Positions 10,081 through 18,458 of a DNA stretch of 64,000 nucleotides are shown here, piece after piece. The notes beneath the pieces are model-generated. The model saw only the letters and a program-made list of their open reading frames with translations. It had not been told where the DNA came from and made no database searches. The stretch's first letter is position 1. Each line of letters begins with the position of its first letter. Made by a program: the position numbers and the translations under genes. Source of the stretch: Kaistella antarctica (GTDB lineage: Bacteria > Bacteroidota > Bacteroidia > Flavobacteriales > Weeksellaceae); the NCBI RefSeq assembly GCF_900109615.1, contig NZ_FOIX01000001.1:744001-808000 (forward strand). The letters run 5' to 3'.

Positions 10081-10130
10081 TAAATTTAGAACAATCGAGA
10101 TGATCAAGTTGGTCAAAGATAAAAGATGAA

Positions 10131-10175
10131 TAGAGAAGAGAACGAGAGACTTTAAAAATCTCTCCTCTCTGATCT
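10131..10175 (+). promoter_or_regulatory. Hairpin-capable rpsN-rpsH spacer
   Basis: The 153-base gap contains GAGAGA (10144-10149) and TCTCTC (10159-10164) separated by 9 bases. Weaker purine/pyrimidine-rich arms outside them (AGAGAAGAG against CTCTCT) could extend the stem. There is no T-run directly after, so it does not look like a simple terminator. A regulatory or processing role is inferred only from its size and position. Confidence 0.4.
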
Positions 10176-10233
10176 CGGATTCTACTCTTTAATCAAAACT
10201 GCTCATCACAAACCAATAATTTAAAATAGAAAA

Positions 10234-10632
10234 ATGGTAACAGATCCAATTTCAGATTTCCTAACCAGAGTAAGGAACGCACAAAGCGCAGGCCACAAGG
10301 TGGTGGATATTCCTGCATCGAAAATCAAAAAGGAGATTACAAAAATTTTGTTTGACCAGGGTTTTATCTTGAACTACAAGTTCGAGGATAACGCTGTTCA
10401 AGGAAATATCAAAATCGCTTTAAAGTACGACAAAGCAACCAACAAACCAGTTATCAAAAGCATTCAAAGAGCTTCAAGACCAGGTTTAAGACAATACAAA
10501 GGGTCAGGTGAACTGCCAAGAGTATTGAACGGGTTGGGAATTGCAATTATCTCAACTTCGAAAGGAGTGATGACAGATAAAAAAGCACGTCAGGAAAAAG
10601 TTGGTGGAGAGGTAATCTGCTATGTTTATTAA
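10234..10632 (+). CDS. rpsH: 30S ribosomal protein S8
   Basis: S8 is a primary 16S rRNA binder; in E. coli it also represses the spc operon. The 132-residue product has [17 protein letters not shown], and the C-terminal signature ([20 protein letters not shown]) is intact. The preceding 153-base spacer with a hairpin is the longest inside the operon and could carry a regulatory site, but no S8-binding structure was proven. Confidence 0.98.
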   Translation: MVTDPISDFLTRVRNAQSAGHKVVDIPASKIKKEITKILFDQGFILNYKFEDNAVQGNIKIALKYDKATNKPVIKSIQRASRPGLRQYKGSGELPRVLNGLGIAIISTSKGVMTDKKARQEKVGGEVICYVY

Positions 10633-10649
10633 TAAATAATCAAAGGAAA

Positions 10650-11195
10650 ATGTCAAGAATTGGTAAATCAATTATAGAAATTCCCGCTAATGTTACCGTA
10701 ACCGAGAAAGACGGATTGGTAACTGTGAAAGGACCGAAAGGAGAACTTACACAACAATTAGGAAGTGGAATCACTATCAAGCAAGAAGACGGGATTCTAA
10801 CTTTCGATCGTCCGTCGGAATCAAAACAACACAAAGCATTACACGGTCTTTACAGATCGTTAATCAATAACATGATTCTAGGAACTGCCGAAGGGTGGAC
10901 CAAAAAACTAGAACTTGTAGGAGTAGGATACAGAGCTTCTAATCAAGGAAACAGATTAGATTTAGCATTAGGATTCTCACATGGAATCGTCCTGGATCTT
11001 CCTAAAGAAGTAGTAGTAGAAACATTATCTGAAAAAGGTAAGAACCCAATTATTACTTTATCATCTTTCGACAAACAATTATTAGGAATGGTTGCTGCTA
11101 AGATTAGATCTTTCAGAAAACCAGAACCATATAAAGGAAAAGGAGTAAGATTCGTAGGAGAAATTGTAAGACGTAAAGCTGGTAAATCTGCTTAA
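10650..11195 (+). CDS. rplF: 50S ribosomal protein L6
   Basis: L6 sits near the GTPase-associated centre. The 181-residue product has the duplicated alpha/beta fold, with MSRIGKSIIEIPANVTV at the start and the signature PEPYKGKGVRFVGEIVRRK at the end. It is 17 bases after rpsH and 18 before rplR. Confidence 0.98.
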   Translation: MSRIGKSIIEIPANVTVTEKDGLVTVKGPKGELTQQLGSGITIKQEDGILTFDRPSESKQHKALHGLYRSLINNMILGTAEGWTKKLELVGVGYRASNQGNRLDLALGFSHGIVLDLPKEVVVETLSEKGKNPIITLSSFDKQLLGMVAAKIRSFRKPEPYKGKGVRFVGEIVRRKAGKSA

Positions 11196-11213
11196 TTTTT
11201 TAAACTTAAGAAC

Positions 11214-11561
11214 ATGGCACTAAGCAAAGTACAAAAAAGAAATAGAATTAAAAGTAGAGTAAGAGGGAAAATCTCTGGCTCTGCAGAATTACCAAGATTA
11301 TCTGTTTACAAAAGCAATAAAGAAATTTACGCGCAATTAATCGACGATAAAGATGGTAAAACTTTAGCTTCAGCTTCTTCAAGAGCGCTGACAGCAAAAG
11401 GAAACAAAGTAGAAATCTCTGCAGAAGTTGGCAAAGCAATCGCTGAAAAAGCTATCGCTGCAGGAATTGAAAAAATAGTGTTCGACAGAAACGGTTTCGT
11501 ATACCATGGTAGAGTGAAAGCTTTAGCTGACGGTGCGAGAGAAGGCGGACTAAAATTCTAA
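11214..11561 (+). CDS. rplR: 50S ribosomal protein L18
   Basis: L18 binds 5S rRNA and helps place it in the central protuberance. The 115-residue product has a basic N-terminus ([18 protein letters not shown]), [18 protein letters not shown] and the C-terminal [20 protein letters not shown]. The length is normal. Confidence 0.97.
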   Translation: MALSKVQKRNRIKSRVRGKISGSAELPRLSVYKSNKEIYAQLIDDKDGKTLASASSRALTAKGNKVEISAEVGKAIAEKAIAAGIEKIVFDRNGFVYHGRVKALADGAREGGLKF

Positions 11562-11579
11562 TCATTAAATTTCGGAAAT

Positions 11580-12101
11580 ATGTTAGGACTAGATAATATA
11601 GAAAAAATTAAACCGGGAGGATTAGAACTTAAAGATCGTCTCGTGTCTGTTAATAGAGTTACGAAAGTAACAAAAGGAGGTAGAGCTTTCGGTTTTTCTG
11701 CAATCGTGGTTGTAGGAGATGAAGCTGGGACTGTAGGTTTCGGATTAGGAAAATCTAAAGAAGTTGCTTCAGCGATCGCAAAAGCGGTAGAAGATGCAAA
11801 GAAAAATTTAGTAAAGATTCCTATGAAAGAGCATACGATTCCTCACCAAACATCAGCAAGATACGGTGGTGCAGATATCTTTTTAAGACCTGCAACTCAT
11901 GGTACTGGTGTAATCGCTGGTGGTACAGTTCGTATGGTATTAGAAGCTTGTGGTATTAGAGACATTCTGTCTAAATCTAAAGGTTCATCTAACCCACATA
12001 ATGTTGTGAAAGCTACTTTCAAAGCGTTATTGGATATCAGAAAACCTGAAGAGATTGCAAGATTAAGAGGTATTTCATTAAATAAAGTGTTTAACGGTTA
12101 A
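11580..12101 (+). CDS. rpsE: 30S ribosomal protein S5
   Basis: S5 acts in decoding accuracy and mRNA helicase function at the entry channel. The 173-residue product shows the double-stranded-RNA-binding fold ([20 protein letters not shown]) and the signature [19 protein letters not shown] with [14 protein letters not shown]. rpmD starts 10 bases later. Confidence 0.98.
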   Translation: MLGLDNIEKIKPGGLELKDRLVSVNRVTKVTKGGRAFGFSAIVVVGDEAGTVGFGLGKSKEVASAIAKAVEDAKKNLVKIPMKEHTIPHQTSARYGGADIFLRPATHGTGVIAGGTVRMVLEACGIRDILSKSKGSSNPHNVVKATFKALLDIRKPEEIARLRGISLNKVFNG

Positions 12102-12111
12102 TATTAAAACA

Positions 12112-12288
12112 ATGGCAAAAATTCAAATCAAACAAGTTAGAAGCGCTATTGGTAGAACCAAAACTCAAAAGAGAACGCTTGAAGCATTAGGATTGAAAAA
12201 ACTTCACCAAGTGGTAGAACATGACGATACTCCTGCAATTTTAGGAATGGTAGCGGCAGTAAGTCACTTATTAGAAGTACAAAAATAG
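12112..12288 (+). CDS. rpmD: 50S ribosomal protein L30
   Basis: This 58-residue gene lies in the conserved place between rpsE and rplO. The translation begins MAKIQIKQVRSAIGRTKTQK, continues with LEALGLKKLHQVVEHDDTP and ends AVSHLLEVQK before TAG at 12286, which is the classical L30 pattern. L30 binds 23S and 5S rRNA near the central protuberance. A 76-base spacer with AT-rich repeats separates it from rplO. Confidence 0.96.
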   Translation: MAKIQIKQVRSAIGRTKTQKRTLEALGLKKLHQVVEHDDTPAILGMVAAVSHLLEVQK

Positions 12289-12364
12289 AAAATTGACAAA
12301 GAGGTAAGAGACTTGATCAACATATTCTCTTAACTCTAATCTTTAAATCTCAAATCTAAAAATA

Positions 12365-12811
12365 ATGAATTTAAATAATATCAGACCTGCAGCAGGATCT
12401 ACTCACAGTACTAAAAGAATCGGAAGAGGACAAGGTAGTGGAAAAGGGGGAACAGCTGGGAAAGGTCACAATGGTCAGCAAGCTAGAGCTGGTTATTCTC
12501 AAAAAATTGGTTTCGAAGGTGGACAGATGCCTTTGCAAAGAAGATTACCGAAATTCGGTTTCAACAATATCAACAGAAAAGAGTATAGAGGAATTAATAT
12601 CGATACGCTTCAGATTTTAGCTGATACGAAAAATATTACTGAAATTACTCAAGACATTTTGGTAGAAAATGGTTTAGCTAAAAAACGCGAAATCATCAAA
12701 ATTATGGGTAGAGGAGAATTGAAAGCTGGTATTTCAATCTCTGCGCACAAATTCACTAAATCTGCAGAAGAAGCAATTGCTAATGCAGGAGGTAAAGCAA
12801 TTACTCTTTAA
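12365..12811 (+). CDS. rplO: 50S ribosomal protein L15
   Basis: L15 is a late assembly protein of the 50S subunit with a long, Gly-rich N-terminal tail. The 148-residue product shows GSTHSTKRIGRGQGSGKGGT and GFEGGQMPLQRRLPKFGF. The last part carries the family's globular domain (ISAHKFTKSAEEAIANAGG). secY follows after 8 bases. Confidence 0.98.
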   Translation: MNLNNIRPAAGSTHSTKRIGRGQGSGKGGTAGKGHNGQQARAGYSQKIGFEGGQMPLQRRLPKFGFNNINRKEYRGINIDTLQILADTKNITEITQDILVENGLAKKREIIKIMGRGELKAGISISAHKFTKSAEEAIANAGGKAITL

Positions 12812-12819
12812 CATTTACA

Positions 12820-14202
12820 ATGAAAGAATTTATACAAACACTAAAAAACATCTGGAGTCTTAAGGAACTTAGAGAGAAAATTATGTTCACTCTGGGAATC
12901 GTCCTCGTGTATAGATTCGCATCTTATATTTCCTTACCAGCCATTAACATGGCAGAGGTAGGGAATCTTTTGGATATATATAAAGACCAGGGAGGCAACA
13001 AGCAAGGAGCAGGACTTCTTGGCTTGCTTTCTTCTTTTACAGGTGGGGCTTTCTCCCGAGCGTCTATTATGGCTCTTGGAATTATGCCTTATATTTCTGC
13101 TTCCATTATTGTGCAATTGATGGGTATGGCTATTCCATATCTTCAGAAATTGCAGAAGGATGGGGAAAGTGGTAGAAATACTTTAAACCAAATAACAAGA
13201 TGGTTAACTATAGCAGTTTGTTTGATACAGGCGCCTTCTTACCTTACTTCAATCACCCAAATGTTCTTGCCACACGCACAGTTTGCTTCTGCTTACTATG
13301 TACACCCGGCGTCCATTATGTTCTGGTTGCCAAGTATCGTAATTCTGGTTGCTGGTTCAGTCTTCGCAATGTGGTTAGGAGAAAAGATTACTGACAAAGG
13401 AATCGGAAACGGAATATCTATCCTTATTATGGTAGGAATTTTAGCTGATTTCCCAGGAGCATTTATTCAGGAAGTAGCAACTCAAACAGGAAAAGGTGGT
13501 TTCGGAACGATCATGATCCTTATTGAAGTCTTATTCTGGATGGTCGTTGTTCTGTTAGCAATTATACTCTCGGTCGCGGTGCGGAAAATTCCTATTCAAT
13601 ATGTAAGTAGAGCTCAGGCAAGAGGTGGAGTAAACCGAAACTTAATGCAAGGTGCAAGACAATGGATCCCTTTAAAAGTGAATGCTTCTGGAGTAATGCC
13701 AATTATCTTCGCCCAAGCTTTAATGTTCGTTCCTGGATTATTAACGAAAGTTGATGAATCTAATACGTTCTTAGCAGGATTCAAAAATGTATTCAGTTGG
13801 CAGTACAATGTATTGTTTGCTTTATTAATTATCATCTTCTCGTTTTTCTATACCGCAATTACAATTCCAGTGAACCAAATGGCTGATGATTTAAAAAGAA
13901 ATGGAGGCCTCATTCCGAAGGTAAGACCCGGTAAAGAAACCTCTGATTATCTGGACGATATTTTGTCAAAAATAACATTGCCAGGTTCTATCTTTTTAGC
14001 TATCTTTGCAATCCTTCCAGCACTTGTGTATGGAACGTTTGTTCAGACTGATCGTTTTGCCCTCTTTTTCGGGGGAACATCACTTTTAATTATGGTCGGA
14101 GTAATCTTAGATACTGTACAACAGATCAATACGTATTTGTTGAATCATCATTATGATGGCTTAATGCAGTCGAAATTATCCAGAACAAACAACAATCTGT
14201 AA
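12820..14202 (+). CDS. secY: Preprotein translocase subunit SecY
   Basis: SecY forms the Sec protein-conducting channel in the inner membrane. The 460-residue product has about ten hydrophobic segments. It carries the first signature around FTGGAFSRASIMALGIMPYI and ASIIVQLM, the cytosolic loop (RKIPIQYVSRAQARGG) before transmembrane segment 7 and the long loop with NGGLIPKVRPGKETSDYL. Its place after rplO is the usual one. The adk and map genes that often follow it in other phyla are not here; infA comes 8 bases later. Confidence 0.98.
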   Translation: MKEFIQTLKNIWSLKELREKIMFTLGIVLVYRFASYISLPAINMAEVGNLLDIYKDQGGNKQGAGLLGLLSSFTGGAFSRASIMALGIMPYISASIIVQLMGMAIPYLQKLQKDGESGRNTLNQITRWLTIAVCLIQAPSYLTSITQMFLPHAQFASAYYVHPASIMFWLPSIVILVAGSVFAMWLGEKITDKGIGNGISILIMVGILADFPGAFIQEVATQTGKGGFGTIMILIEVLFWMVVVLLAIILSVAVRKIPIQYVSRAQARGGVNRNLMQGARQWIPLKVNASGVMPIIFAQALMFVPGLLTKVDESNTFLAGFKNVFSWQYNVLFALLIIIFSFFYTAITIPVNQMADDLKRNGGLIPKVRPGKETSDYLDDILSKITLPGSIFLAIFAILPALVYGTFVQTDRFALFFGGTSLLIMVGVILDTVQQINTYLLNHHYDGLMQSKLSRTNNNL

Positions 14203-14210
14203 TTAGATAA

Positions 14211-14426
14211 ATGGCAAAACAAAAACATATTGAACAAGATGGCGTGATTACGGAAGCACTTTCCAACGCTCAATTTCGTGTTGAACTAGAAAATGGGCAT
14301 ATCCTTATTGCACATATTTCTGGTAAGATGCGTATGCACTACATTAAACTTTTACCTGGAGACAAGGTGAAATTAGAATTATCTCCTTACGATTTATCGA
14401 AGGGAAGAATTACATTTAGATATTAA
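14211..14426 (+). CDS. infA: Translation initiation factor IF-1
   Basis: IF-1 blocks the 30S A site during initiation. The 71-residue OB-fold product has [40 protein letters not shown] and [13 protein letters not shown], all typical. The length is full. An inverted repeat starts at the base after the stop codon. Confidence 0.97.
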   Translation: MAKQKHIEQDGVITEALSNAQFRVELENGHILIAHISGKMRMHYIKLLPGDKVKLELSPYDLSKGRITFRY

Positions 14427-14444
14427 GTTCAGACTCATCTGAAC
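14427..14444 (+). promoter_or_regulatory. Hairpin directly after infA
   Basis: GTTCAGA and TCTGAAC form a perfect 7-base stem with a 4-base loop, beginning right after the infA stop. No run of T follows, so it is more likely an RNA-stability or attenuation element than a strong terminator. The rest of the 142-base spacer before rpmJ holds a second short repeat (GGAATGATTCC) overlapping a five-codon ATG-to-TAA frame (MGMIP). Confidence 0.5.
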
Positions 14445-14568
14445 ATTATTATAAGAGAGAACTCCTAAAGTTGAAATACTTTATTGAAGTTTTAAATTTA
14501 AACAAAATGGGAATGATTCCGTAAGATCTCATTTAACCGTTGCAAAATTAGAAAAGAAAACTTAACAA

Positions 14569-14685
14569 ATGAAAGTTAGAGCATCTATTAAAAAAAGAAG
14601 TGCTGATTGCAAAATCGTTCGCAGAAAAGGCGTTCTGTTTGTGATCAACAAGAAGAACCCAAAATTTAAACAAAGACAAGGCTAA
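14569..14685 (+). CDS. rpmJ: 50S ribosomal protein L36, zinc-free type
   Basis: The 38-residue translation begins [20 protein letters not shown] and ends [12 protein letters not shown], which is the L36 family from end to end. Only one cysteine is kept (Cys14); the other ligands of the zinc ribbon are replaced, so it is a zinc-independent (C-minus) form. It lies between infA and rpsM, its usual neighbours. Confidence 0.97.
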   Translation: MKVRASIKKRSADCKIVRRKGVLFVINKKNPKFKQRQG

Positions 14686-14694
14686 AATTAAATT

Positions 14695-15072
14695 ATGGCG
14701 AGAATTTCAGGTATTGATTTACCAAAAAACAAAAGAGGCGTTATCGGTTTAACTTATATTTATGGTGTTGGGAGAAGTACTTCTTCTGAGATCTTAAAAG
14801 CAGCCGGAATCAGCGAAGACAAGAAAGTCAACGAATGGAATGACGATGAATTGGCATTAATCAGAAACTACATCACTGATCACGTAAAAGTGGAAGGGGA
14901 GTTGCGTTCTGAAACACAACTAAACATCAAGCGATTGATGGATATTGGTTGCCAACGAGGAATACGTCACAGACTGGGATTACCTTTAAGAGGACAAAGA
15001 ACTAAGAATAATTCTAGAACCCGAAAAGGAAAGAGAAAAACTGTTGCTAACAAGAAAAAAGCAAGTAAATAA
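14695..15072 (+). CDS. rpsM: 30S ribosomal protein S13
   Basis: S13 is in the 30S head and bridges to the 50S subunit. The 125-residue product starts [20 protein letters not shown] and has the signature [20 protein letters not shown] with a basic tail. It starts the alpha-operon block rpsM-rpsK-rpsD-rpoA-rplQ. Confidence 0.98.
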   Translation: MARISGIDLPKNKRGVIGLTYIYGVGRSTSSEILKAAGISEDKKVNEWNDDELALIRNYITDHVKVEGELRSETQLNIKRLMDIGCQRGIRHRLGLPLRGQRTKNNSRTRKGKRKTVANKKKASK

Positions 15073-15084
15073 TCGGTAAGAATT

Positions 15085-15474
15085 ATGGCAAAACAGACTA
15101 AAGCAGTAAAGAAAAGAAAAGTAAAAGTTGAAGCAATTGGTGAGGCTCATATCCAAGCCACCTTCAACAATATCATCATTTCTTTAACAAATAAAAGTGG
15201 AGAGGTCATCTCTTGGGCATCTGCCGGAAAGATGGGATTCAGAGGTTCTAAGAAGAATACTCCTTTTGCAGCGCAAATGGCTGCAGAAAATTGCTCAACT
15301 GTAGCACACGATGCTGGACTACGCAGAGTAAAGGTTTACGTGAAAGGTCCTGGTGCAGGTAGAGAATCTGCCATCAGAACTATTCACAATTCAGGAATTG
15401 AAGTTAGTGAAATCGTTGATGTGACTCCAATGCCACATAACGGATGTAGACCACCAAAAAGAAGAAGAGTATAA
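15085..15474 (+). CDS. rpsK: 30S ribosomal protein S11
   Basis: S11 is on the 30S platform near the mRNA exit. The 129-residue product has [20 protein letters not shown], the [20 protein letters not shown] segment and the C-terminal [16 protein letters not shown]. The length is normal. Confidence 0.98.
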   Translation: MAKQTKAVKKRKVKVEAIGEAHIQATFNNIIISLTNKSGEVISWASAGKMGFRGSKKNTPFAAQMAAENCSTVAHDAGLRRVKVYVKGPGAGRESAIRTIHNSGIEVSEIVDVTPMPHNGCRPPKRRRV

Positions 15475-15565
15475 TCTATGAATTTTAAATTATAGATTAT
15501 GAATTTTAAATGTGATGCATTTTAATTTAAAATCTACAATTTTTAATCTAAAATCTTAAAGAAAT
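15474..15565 (+). repeat. AT repeat-rich rpsK-rpsD spacer
   Basis: The spacer holds a 13-base direct repeat, ATGAATTTTAAAT, at 15478-15490 and 15499-15511. ATCTAT at 15474-15479 can pair with ATAGAT downstream. Two AAAATCT-type units lie closer to the rpsD start. No gene was seen in it. Confidence 0.7.
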
Positions 15566-16174
15566 ATGGCAAGATATATTGGACCAAAAACAAAGATTGC
15601 AAGAAAGTTTGGGGCTGCAATCTACGGAGATGATAAAAGCTTCGAGAAAAGAAAAAACCAACCACCAGGACAACATGGTGTTAACAAAAGAAGAAACCAA
15701 AAGAAATCCGAGTACGCTGTTCAGTTAATGGAAAAGCAGAAAGCGAAATATACTTATGGTATTTTAGAGAAGCAATTTGCTAACCTATACGAAAAAGCAG
15801 TAAGAGCAAGAGGTGTTACTGGTGAAGTTCTTTTACAGTTGTGTGAGTCTAGATTAGACAATGTAGTGTACCGTTTTGGGTTTGCAAAAACCAGAGCTGG
15901 AGCAAGACAATTAGTTTCTCACAGACATATTACCGTAAATGGAGAATTGGTAAACATCGCTTCTTATACTTTGAAGCCAGGTGACGTAGTTGCTGTTAGA
16001 GAGAAATCAAAATCTCTTGAAGTAATTGCTGATTCACTAGCGTACAAATCAAGTTACGAGTGGTTACAATTCAACGACGAAACTAAATCAGGTACTTTTA
16101 CATCTGCACCGGAGAGAATTCAAATTCCGGAAGATTTGAAAGAACAATTGATCGTCGAACTTTACTCTAAATAA
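15566..16174 (+). CDS. rpsD: 30S ribosomal protein S4
   Basis: S4 is a primary assembly protein of the 30S subunit. The 202-residue product starts [16 protein letters not shown] and has the S4 RNA-binding domain ([20 protein letters not shown], then [13 protein letters not shown]). The zinc-binding cysteines of some S4 forms are absent from the N-terminus. rpoA follows after 33 bases. Confidence 0.98.
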   Translation: MARYIGPKTKIARKFGAAIYGDDKSFEKRKNQPPGQHGVNKRRNQKKSEYAVQLMEKQKAKYTYGILEKQFANLYEKAVRARGVTGEVLLQLCESRLDNVVYRFGFAKTRAGARQLVSHRHITVNGELVNIASYTLKPGDVVAVREKSKSLEVIADSLAYKSSYEWLQFNDETKSGTFTSAPERIQIPEDLKEQLIVELYSK

Positions 16175-16207
16175 TAATTTTTCAAATTTTTGCTCAACCT
16201 ATATTAT

Positions 16208-17203
16208 ATGGCAATTTTAACATTTATTAAACCCGATAAAGTAATCCTAATCAACTCTAATGAATTCAAAGGGCAATTTGAATTCAGACCCTTAGAGCAA
16301 GGTTTTGGACTTACTATCGGTAATGCTTTGAGAAGAGTTTTACTTTCCTCACTTGAAGGTTATGCTATTTCATCTATCAAAATAGAAGGCGTAGAGCACG
16401 AATTTTCAACAATTCCAGGTGTAATTGAAGATGTTACAGAAATTATTCTGAACCTGAAACAATTAAGACTTAAAGCAAAATCTGAAACTGCAACTGCAGA
16501 AGAAGTAACTGTAAAAGTATCTGGGCAAACTACTGTAACAGCTGGCGATCTAGGTAAAACAATGCAGGATTTCGAAGTATTGAATCCTGACTTAATTATC
16601 TGTTCAACTAACAAAGACGTGAAATTTGAAATCACGTTCAATATTGAGAAAGGTAGAGGTTATGTTCCAAGTGAGCAAAACAAATCAGCCAATGCTCCTT
16701 TAGGAACTATTGCAATTGATTCAATCTACACCCCGATCAAGAAAGTACAGTACAGTGTTGAAAACTATCGTGTCGAGCAAAAAACAGACTACGAAAAACT
16801 TGTATTGGATATTGAAACTGATGGATCTATCACTCCTCAGAATGCCTTAACAGAAGCTTCTAAGATATTAATTTATCATTTCATGTTGTTCTCCGATGAG
16901 AGAATTACGTTGGAAACTGAAGCAGTGAAAGCCTCAATCCAGTATGACGAAGAAACTTTACATACAAGACAGCTCCTTAAAACTAAATTAGTTGATATGG
17001 ATCTTTCTGTAAGAGCATTAAACTGCTTGAAAGCTGCTGAAGTTGAATCTTTAGGAGAACTAGTTTCTTACACGAAGTCTGATTTGATGAAATTCAGAAA
17101 TTTCGGTAAAAAATCTTTAACAGAATTAGAAGAATTAGTGCACGCAAAAGGTCTTAACTTCGGTTTCGACGTTGCAAAATATAAATTAGACGCTGATAAA
17201 TAA
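16208..17203 (+). CDS. rpoA: DNA-directed RNA polymerase alpha subunit
   Basis: The alpha subunit dimerises to seed RNA polymerase assembly, and its C-terminal domain contacts DNA and regulators. From the ATG at 16208 the product has 331 residues. The N-terminal domain shows [20 protein letters not shown] and [15 protein letters not shown], and the C-terminal domain shows [20 protein letters not shown] and [20 protein letters not shown] six codons upstream could extend the frame, but the ATG start gives the conserved length. rplQ starts 6 bases later. Confidence 0.97.
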   Translation: MAILTFIKPDKVILINSNEFKGQFEFRPLEQGFGLTIGNALRRVLLSSLEGYAISSIKIEGVEHEFSTIPGVIEDVTEIILNLKQLRLKAKSETATAEEVTVKVSGQTTVTAGDLGKTMQDFEVLNPDLIICSTNKDVKFEITFNIEKGRGYVPSEQNKSANAPLGTIAIDSIYTPIKKVQYSVENYRVEQKTDYEKLVLDIETDGSITPQNALTEASKILIYHFMLFSDERITLETEAVKASIQYDEETLHTRQLLKTKLVDMDLSVRALNCLKAAEVESLGELVSYTKSDLMKFRNFGKKSLTELEELVHAKGLNFGFDVAKYKLDADK

Positions 17204-17209
17204 CAAACA

Positions 17210-17740
17210 ATGAGACACGGTAAAAAATTCAATCACTTATCTAGAACAGCTTCTCACAGAAGTGCTTTGCTTTCTAATATGGCTTGTTCTCTTATTGAGC
17301 ATAAAAGAATCAACACAACTGTTGCCAAAGCGAAAGCTTTGAGAGTGTATGTTGAACCGATCCTTACAAAAGCGAAAGAAGATACAACACACAACAGAAG
17401 AACAGTTTTCTCTTACCTGCAAAGCAAAGAAGCGGTTACTGAATTATTCAGAACAGTTGCTCCTAAGATTGCAGAAAGAAATGGTGGTTACACAAGAATC
17501 ATCAAAACAGGATTCAGACAGGGAGATGCTGCCGATATGGCAATGATCGAACTTGTAGATTTCAATGAACTTTACAACCCGAATGCTGACGAGAAAAAAG
17601 TAACTAGAAGAAGCAGAAGAGCAACTCCAAAAACAGCAGAAGCTGTAGCTGAAGTTAAGGAAACTCCTGCTAAGGAAGTTAAAACTGAAGAGCCTACTGC
17701 AGAAGCTGCAGATGCTACAGAAGAAAAAGCTGGCGAATAA
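17210..17740 (+). CDS. rplQ: 50S ribosomal protein L17 with acidic tail
   Basis: L17 is near the tunnel exit of the 50S subunit. The 176-residue product has the usual core ([20 protein letters not shown] to about residue 120). A tail of roughly 50 residues rich in Ala, Glu, Lys and Thr follows (for example [18 protein letters not shown]). The usual length is about 120 residues, so the tail is an addition, of a kind seen in Bacteroidota. This is the last gene of the superoperon; a terminator follows. Confidence 0.96.
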   Translation: MRHGKKFNHLSRTASHRSALLSNMACSLIEHKRINTTVAKAKALRVYVEPILTKAKEDTTHNRRTVFSYLQSKEAVTELFRTVAPKIAERNGGYTRIIKTGFRQGDAADMAMIELVDFNELYNPNADEKKVTRRSRRATPKTAEAVAEVKETPAKEVKTEEPTAEAADATEEKAGE

Positions 17741-17760
17741 TATTCCCAAGCGTATAAATT

Positions 17761-17800
17761 AAAATCCGCCTCATTTTTAAATGAGACGGATTTTTGTTTT
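17761..17800 (+). terminator. Terminator after rplQ
   Basis: AATCCG-C-CTCAT pairs with ATGAG-A-CGGATT around a short AT loop (one C/A mismatch) and is followed by a T-rich run. It closes the operon that began at 3571. Confidence 0.85.
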
Positions 17801-17820
17801 ATGCCAAGGTTTTTTTATTA

Positions 17821-17855
17821 ATCATCAGTCATCAATCATCAATCATCAATCATCA
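17821..17855. repeat. Five tandem (A/G)TCATCA heptads
   Basis: Five head-to-tail 7-base units fill this stretch (ATCATCA, GTCATCA, then three more ATCATCA). It lies between the rplQ terminator and the 3' end of the convergent lipoprotein gene, ending 8 bases before that gene's stop codon. The unit count could vary between strains by slippage. Confidence 0.85.
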
Positions 17856-17863
17856 TCCATGAC

Positions 17864-18280
17864 TTACTGTCCTCTCGCTTTCTTTAAAACAATCACATTA
17901 TCTTCTTGGGTAATAGTGATGCTGTCATTTTTTGCTACGATCGTAATATCAAAGTCTCCATAAGTTCGAACCTTTTCAGTTGCTTCTTTTTGAGGCGCAG
18001 AAATCGTTTTATTATTACTTCTGATGCTGATATTTTTTTCTTTATCGGTATTTTTAAAGGTCACCAAAGCAGAGGTGCCGTCTTCTCCCACGTAACGTTC
18101 TGTATATTCTTGTGAATGAGTATTATCCGTTTCTCCTGCAACGGTGAGCGTATCTTTGGAGAGATCTTCTGAATAGCCGTTCTCTTGTTTAATAACACTT
18201 TTATTTCCTTCTGAACTTTTGGTGCAGCTACTGATGACTAAAAGTGCAGAACTTGCGGCGATAAGAATTGTTTTTTTCAT
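17864..18280 (-). CDS. Small lipoprotein of unknown function
   Basis: The 138-residue product begins with a lipoprotein signal (MKKTILIAASSALLVISSC). The mature part is hydrophilic, beta-rich and full of Thr/Ser/Lys/Glu, with segments such as YVGEDGTSALVTFKNTDKEK and DFDITIVAKNDSITITQED. No enzyme motif is visible and I do not recognise the family. It is convergent with the ribosomal operon and divergent from eno. A TACATTTG box on the minus strand at 18304-18311 is a plausible promoter element. Confidence 0.75.
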   Translation of the reverse strand: MKKTILIAASSALLVISSCTKSSEGNKSVIKQENGYSEDLSKDTLTVAGETDNTHSQEYTERYVGEDGTSALVTFKNTDKEKNISIRSNNKTISAPQKEATEKVRTYGDFDITIVAKNDSITITQEDNVIVLKKARGQ

Positions 18281-18303
18281 AATCTACTATTTTGTTGTCT
18301 ACT

Positions 18304-18311
18304 CAAATGTA
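18304..18311 (-). promoter_or_regulatory. -7 box for the lipoprotein at 17864
   Basis: Read on the minus strand this is TACATTTG, matching TAnnTTTG, 23 bases before the start codon. No TTG is seen at the expected upstream distance. Confidence 0.45.
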
Positions 18312-18416
18312 AAGATAAGTTTTTGAAATCCCTAGAAACCCCTACAATTAACGAAAGTTTAACGCTAACCTAGTTAATATCATTGTTTAAGACTGTAGCA
18401 ATCACTCAATTTTCGC

Positions 18417-18424
18417 TAAATTTG
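18417..18424 (+). promoter_or_regulatory. -7 box for eno
   Basis: TAAATTTG matches the Bacteroidota -7 consensus and lies 34 bases before the eno ATG. The upstream element is weak: CTG at 18393-18395 is in place of TTG. Confidence 0.55.
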
Positions 18425-18458
18425 TAGTTCATATTAAATAATACAAAAAAATCATACA

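Noticed and set aside
16190-16207. TTG start of rpoA six codons upstream
   Set aside because: The ATG at 16208 gives the conserved length and N-terminus.
17444-17749. 101-residue minus-strand frame
   Set aside because: Antisense to the Ala/Glu-rich rplQ tail, giving Ser/Phe/Cys runs; not a gene.
17821-17855. CRISPR-like array
   Set aside because: The units are 7 bases, directly adjacent, with no spacers; simple tandem repeat.
17781-17963. 60-residue plus-strand frame across the heptad array
   Set aside because: It is a translation of the ATCATCA repeats (INHQSS units) and overlaps the lipoprotein gene in antisense.
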